From Oscillospiraceae bacterium (GTDB lineage Bacteria > Bacillota > Clostridia > Oscillospirales > Ruminococcaceae), in NCBI GenBank assembly GCA_017451665.1, contig JAFTNX010000079.1:1-8376 (forward strand): a DNA stretch of 8,376 nucleotides, written 5' to 3'. The notes under the pieces were generated by a model, which saw nothing but the letters and a program-made list of their open reading frames with translations, was not told where the DNA came from and ran no database searches. The translations under genes and the position numbers were made by a program. Positions 6,146-8,376 of the stretch are shown piece by piece (within the stretch, counting starts at the first letter, position 1; each line of letters opens with the position of its first letter).

Positions 6146-6928
6146 TTAATTGATTTTTAGGTAGGATTTTATTACAGCGTTGAACGTATACTGTTGTTCA
6201 AGGAAGCTATAATGTCCTGCATTTTTAAGGGTAACAAGTCCCGAATTTTTAATTAGTTTTTCCATAAGCTGACCGTCAGAAAGTGGAGTAGCAGTATCGT
6301 TTTCACCCCAGATAAGAAGTGCGTCTGCCGTGATTTTTGAAATATACTCGGTCAAGTCCTCGTTAACGGTCTTAATGAGGGTAGTTTTCATAATTTCAGA
6401 TGCGTCGTTATAATCAGCCGAGCCGAATTTTTTACGCCAGTTTTCAAGTCCATGAGGGGAAATCTTTTTGACAATTCCGAGATTATAAAACCATTTTCCG
6501 ATTTTGAATACACGCTGACGTACTTTTTGCTTGAAAGTCTTTTTAGGTTTAATGCCTGCAGCGTCAACCATAATAATATTCGGAACTTCAAAAGGAATTT
6601 CCCTTTGAGTAAGCATTTTTATAATAACTCTGCCACCAAAGGAATGCCCAAGAAGAATAACCTTTTTATAATCAAATCCCGATATGAATTTAATCACGAA
6701 GTCGGTATACTGTCCCACGTCCCAAGGCTCGCTCATTTCTTCTGAAAGACCAAAGCCCGGCATATCAAGAGCAGTAACGGGATACTTTTGTGAGATAACA
6801 TTCATAAGGTTATCAAAAAGCTTGATATTTGAGCCCCAGCCGTGAAGCAGAACAACAAGGGTATCTCCCCCGTTTTGTTCGCCACGGAAGTCATAATTTA
6901 TATTAAGGTTGTCAATTTTAATATTCAT
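6146..6928 (-). CDS. Alpha/beta-fold hydrolase, first gene of the Mur ligase operon
   Basis: This is a 260-aa cytoplasmic alpha/beta hydrolase with no signal peptide. It has the oxyanion segment HGWGSN (29-34), DMPGFGLSE (55-63), the nucleophile elbow G94-H-S96-F-G-G, the acid D211 in WGENDTATP and H239 in AGHYSFLE, so the Ser-Asp-His triad is complete. A Lys-rich cap region (about 125-175) covers the site. The family includes esterases, lactonases and C-C hydrolases, and the substrate cannot be read from sequence. ATG 6928 has GGAGA at 6935-6939, 6 nt upstream; an in-frame TTG at 6943 lies before the ribosome site and is rejected. The murF-like gene follows after 16 bp, with its ribosome site touching this stop codon, so the two are co-translated and a role in cell-wall precursor handling is plausible. 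Confidence 0.9.
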   Translation of the reverse strand: MNIKIDNLNINYDFRGEQNGGDTLVVLLHGWGSNIKLFDNLMNVISQKYPVTALDMPGFGLSEEMSEPWDVGQYTDFVIKFISGFDYKKVILLGHSFGGRVIIKMLTQREIPFEVPNIIMVDAAGIKPKKTFKQKVRQRVFKIGKWFYNLGIVKKISPHGLENWRKKFGSADYNDASEIMKTTLIKTVNEDLTEYISKITADALLIWGENDTATPLSDGQLMEKLIKNSGLVTLKNAGHYSFLEQQYTFNAVIKSYLKIN

Positions 6929-6965
6929 AGCAAATCTCCACAAGTCATAATCACATACATAATAT

Positions 6966-6971
6966 AGTATA
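6966..6971 (-). promoter_or_regulatory. Possible -10 box of the hydrolase-murF-ddl operon
   Basis: TATACT on the - strand (5 of 6 to TATAAT) lies 37 bp before ATG 6928 in very AT-rich DNA. The hexamer 17 bp upstream (TAGCAA) matches TTGACA at only 3 positions, so this is a weak call. Confidence 0.35.
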
Positions 6972-7026
6972 ACATATATTTTGAAATATTGCTACTGTTT
7001 TTTAGAAAAAAATCAAGTTTTTGCAC

Positions 7027-7056
7027 AAAAAAAGAGCAACCCGAAAGGATTGCTCT
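7027..7056 (-). terminator. Intrinsic terminator of the GGAFGTN anchored-protein gene
   Basis: Read on the - strand, AGAGCAATCC pairs with GGGTTGCTCT (10 bp, one U-G wobble, loop tttc), followed by seven U residues (7033-7027). The wobble becomes an A-C mismatch on the + strand, so the hairpin is oriented to end the gene at 7090-7776. It also insulates the hydrolase operon from that transcript. Confidence 0.9.
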
Positions 7057-7089
7057 AATTTTTTAATTAAGTAGAATTAAAAGTTTAAA

Positions 7090-7776
7090 TTACTTTCTCT
7101 TCTTTGTAGCAACTACTGCTGCACCTGCAACTGCAAGACCTGCAACTGAAAGTCCAACGAGACCTGTGTTACCAGCGTTGTCGTTGTTGTCTGGTGTCTG
7201 TTCAGGAGCTGTGTCGCCGTCTGGTGTTTCTTCAGGATCTGGTGTTTCTTCTTCTTCAGGAGTAACGATTTCGTCAATACCGAGAAGTGTAACCTTGTCA
7301 AGTGTGAGAGCTCCACCGTAGTTCTGGAATACAGCCTGAGCAAATGTATCGTCAGCTGTGAAGATAGCTGAACCATCATCCTTAGTAAGAACTACTTCAA
7401 ATGTGTCGCCATCAACGAGTGTAGCTGCAATCTTGCCAGCGCCAACTGGGTCTTCATTGTAGCACCACTGTGATGTAGCCCAACCAGTAGAATCGCTGTT
7501 AGTACCGAAAGCACCACCAGCCCAGATTGAAGGGTCTGAACCAACGCCTTCAGCTGTGAATGTCCACTTGATGCCTGTTACTTCTGTGAGCTGAGCCTTG
7601 TCCTGAAGAAGGCCTGTAGCGTTTCCGTCGTCATCTGTAGCCCAGATTACGCATGTGAAGTTTCCGTCTGTACCAATCTTGTCAGCTGGGAAATCAACGT
7701 CTGCGAAAGCTGAAACTGACATTGTAGCTGCAACTGCTGTAGCTGCGAGAGCTGCAAAAATCTTCTTGAGTTTCAT
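7090..7776 (-). CDS. Secreted, C-terminally anchored GGAFGTN-domain surface protein
   Basis: The product is a 228-aa exported protein of unknown function. The signal peptide at 1-25 has KLKK, a hydrophobic core and an A-F-A cleavage site before D26. A compact strand-rich domain (about 26-168) contains IWAGGAFGTN (84-93) and a final GGALTLDKVTLLGID strand. An acidic Pro/Thr/Glu spacer (170-200) leads to AGNTG, a hydrophobic segment (205-223) and the basic tail KKRK. This layout is that of a wall- or membrane-anchored protein, but no LPxTG is present, only NTG before the helix. The domain resembles that of the lipoprotein at 2297-3172; a beta-sandwich ligand-binding (possibly carbohydrate) module is inferred. 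The start is ATG 7776, 8 nt after GGAGG (7785-7789); TTG 7791 precedes the site and is rejected. Codon use is biased as in abundant proteins. Confidence 0.87.
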   Translation of the reverse strand: MKLKKIFAALAATAVAATMSVSAFADVDFPADKIGTDGNFTCVIWATDDDGNATGLLQDKAQLTEVTGIKWTFTAEGVGSDPSIWAGGAFGTNSDSTGWATSQWCYNEDPVGAGKIAATLVDGDTFEVVLTKDDGSAIFTADDTFAQAVFQNYGGALTLDKVTLLGIDEIVTPEEEETPDPEETPDGDTAPEQTPDNNDNAGNTGLVGLSVAGLAVAGAAVVATKKRK

Positions 7777-7834
7777 TTGAATCTCCTCCAAAAATAATAT
7801 TATTTTTATAATTGTTTTACAATTCCTAAAATGT

Positions 7835-7863
7835 ATTATATCACCTTTTCATCACAATTGCAA
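7835..7863 (-). promoter_or_regulatory. Extended -10 promoter of the anchored surface protein gene
   Basis: On the - strand there is TTGCAA (7863-7858), a 17-bp spacer and TATAAT (7840-7835), preceded by TG to give TGATATAAT. The layout matches the promoter at 3224-3252. The predicted start is near 7828, with a leader of about 50 nt. Confidence 0.75.
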
Positions 7864-7869
7864 GTATTT

Positions 7870-7891
7870 TTCGAAATTTTTTCGAAATTTT
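7870..7891. repeat. Two contiguous 11-bp repeats upstream of the -35 box
   Basis: TTCGAAATTTT occurs twice back to back (7870-7880, 7881-7891), starting 7 bp upstream of the -35 hexamer. The 11-bp period places the A/T tracts on about the same helix face, as expected for an UP-element or bent promoter DNA. Confidence 0.6.
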
Positions 7892-7941
7892 ATTTCATTT
7901 CGGTAACAAAAATTACAACTTAAATTTGTACAAATTATACA

Positions 7942-7955
7942 ATTAAACGTTTTCG
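7942..7955. promoter_or_regulatory. Weak cre-like AAACGTTT box
   Basis: The AAACGTTT core (7945-7952), also present at 3302-3309 upstream of the other GGAFGTN gene, matches 9 of the 12 specified positions of the Bacillus cre consensus. It is about 80 bp upstream of the -35 box. Confidence 0.25.
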
Positions 7956-7994
7956 ATTGTGTTACTTTTCTCTATATTCAGAGGTTGAATAAAA

Positions 7995-8079
7995 GCTTGA
8001 ACGGACGAGCCGTAGGCGAGGCGTCTGCCGACAGGCAGGCATGGTGCTGAATCATGGGTGCTGAAGCACCCGTTCAAGC
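7995..8079. other. 85-bp GC-rich structured palindromic element (ncRNA or REP/MITE-like)
   Basis: The ends form a perfect 10-bp inverted repeat, GCTTGAACGG (7995-8004) and CCGTTCAAGC (8070-8079). The interior can form several hairpins: GTCTGCC-gaca-GGCAGGC (8023-8040, one G-U pair on the + strand), GGGTGC-tgaa-GCACCC (8056-8071, competing with the outer stem) and a weaker gcc-gta-ggc stem near 8009-8017. GC is about 62% (53 of 85), against AT-rich flanks. No coding frame with a ribosome site is evident. It lies just past the rpoC terminator. It could be a dispersed repeat, a small structured RNA or a back-up 3' structure; single-window data cannot decide. Confidence 0.6.
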
Positions 8080-8081
8080 GT

Positions 8082-8116
8082 AAAAAACTCCACCGACTTT
8101 TAAATCGATGGAGTTT
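8082..8116 (-). terminator. rpoC: Intrinsic terminator of the rpoC transcript
   Basis: On the - strand AAACTCCATCGA pairs with TCGGTGGAGTTT (12 bp, one U-G wobble, 8-nt loop), followed by a run of six T residues (8087-8082). It begins 7 bp after the rpoC stop. The wobble is an A-C mismatch on the + strand, so it is oriented for rpoC. Confidence 0.9.
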
Positions 8117-8123
8117 AATTTAA

Positions 8124-8376
8124 TTACATAATCGGAAGAATTGTAGGTTCAGCTGGTGGAGGTGTTACTTCGATTTTCTGCACCTCAACGTTATTATAAA
8201 CGTCCATACCTGTACCTGCTGGAATAAGCTTACCGATAAGAACATTTTCCTTAAGACCTGAGAGTCTGTCGCTCTTTCCTCTGATAGCAGCATCAGTAAG
8301 TGCCTTTGTTGTTTCCTGGAAGGAAGCAGCTGAAAGGAATGAGTCAGAATTTGATGAAGCCTTAGTGATACCCTGA
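8124..8376 (-). CDS. rpoC: DNA-directed RNA polymerase beta' subunit, C-terminal end (partial)
   Basis: Only the last 84 codons are present; the gene continues beyond the right edge. The translated frame reads QGITKASSNSDSFLSAASFQ, ETTKALTDAAIRGKSDRLSG, then LKENVLIGKLIPAGTGMDVY. This is the highly conserved C-terminal block of bacterial beta', which contributes to the base of the polymerase near the omega-binding region. After IPAGTGM the tail is short and Pro-rich (VTPPPAEPTILPIM) and ends at TAA 8124-8126. A terminator follows directly, so rpoC is the last gene of its operon here, presumably rpoB-rpoC (inferred; rpoB is not in view). Confidence 0.96.
   Translation of the reverse strand, partial: QGITKASSNSDSFLSAASFQETTKALTDAAIRGKSDRLSGLKENVLIGKLIPAGTGMDVYNNVEVQKIEVTPPPAEPTILPIM

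Noticed and set aside
3370..6928. Vancomycin-resistance (van-type) cluster
   Set aside because: A ligase beside a Mur ligase recalls van operons, but there is no vanH dehydrogenase, VanX/VanY peptidase or VanRS pair, and the motifs fit Ddl plus MurF.
7934..7939. Second TATAAT further upstream of the anchored protein gene
   Set aside because: No -35-like hexamer lies 16-18 bp upstream, and the promoter at 7835-7863 is clearly better.

Overview
The window looks like chromosome from a low-GC Firmicute, most likely a gut Clostridia lineage near Ruminococcus/Oscillospiraceae (inference). The grounds are AT-rich intergenic DNA, GGAGG-type ribosome binding sites, lipobox lipoproteins, an extended -10 promoter style, a gene order of acpS, NAD(P)HX repair and a lipoprotein, and a Clostridia-like RpoC tail. 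All three stop codons are used normally (TAA, TAG, TGA), so the genetic code is standard.

Left part (1-2277, + strand): the 3' end of acpS (holo-ACP synthase) carries an in-frame TAA exactly where the catalytic Glu is expected. It overlaps by ATGA a full-length bifunctional NAD(P)HX epimerase/dehydratase, which is followed 7 bp later by a small LolA-like lipoprotein. A perfect 13-bp hairpin at 2248-2277 closes this operon and also serves the convergent gene on the other strand.

Middle (2297-6928, - strand): a Thr-linker lipoprotein (2297-3172) has its own strong promoter, with a 15-bp inverted repeat and a CcpA-type cre-like box stacked upstream. Upstream of that lies a tight three-gene operon, transcribed in the order alpha/beta hydrolase, MurF-like Mur ligase, D-Ala-D-Ala ligase, with gaps of 16 and 18 bp. 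The Mur ligase is unusual: five predicted membrane helices replace the UDP-binding N-terminal domain of classical MurF. The ligase pair suggests that D-Ala-D-Ala synthesis is coupled to its attachment at the membrane.

Right part (7090-8376, - strand): a secreted, C-terminally anchored protein (7090-7776) shares a W-x-GGAFGTN motif and an almost identical promoter layout with the lipoprotein at 2297-3172. The two look like members of one surface-protein family. The 347-bp gap beyond it holds the promoter, two contiguous 11-bp repeats, an 85-bp GC-rich highly structured palindromic element of unknown nature, and the terminator of rpoC. The C-terminal 84 codons of rpoC run off the right edge.

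Best candidates for something undescribed: the membrane-embedded MurF/Ddl/hydrolase operon, the 85-bp structured element at 7995-8079, and the paired GGAFGTN surface proteins with shared regulation.
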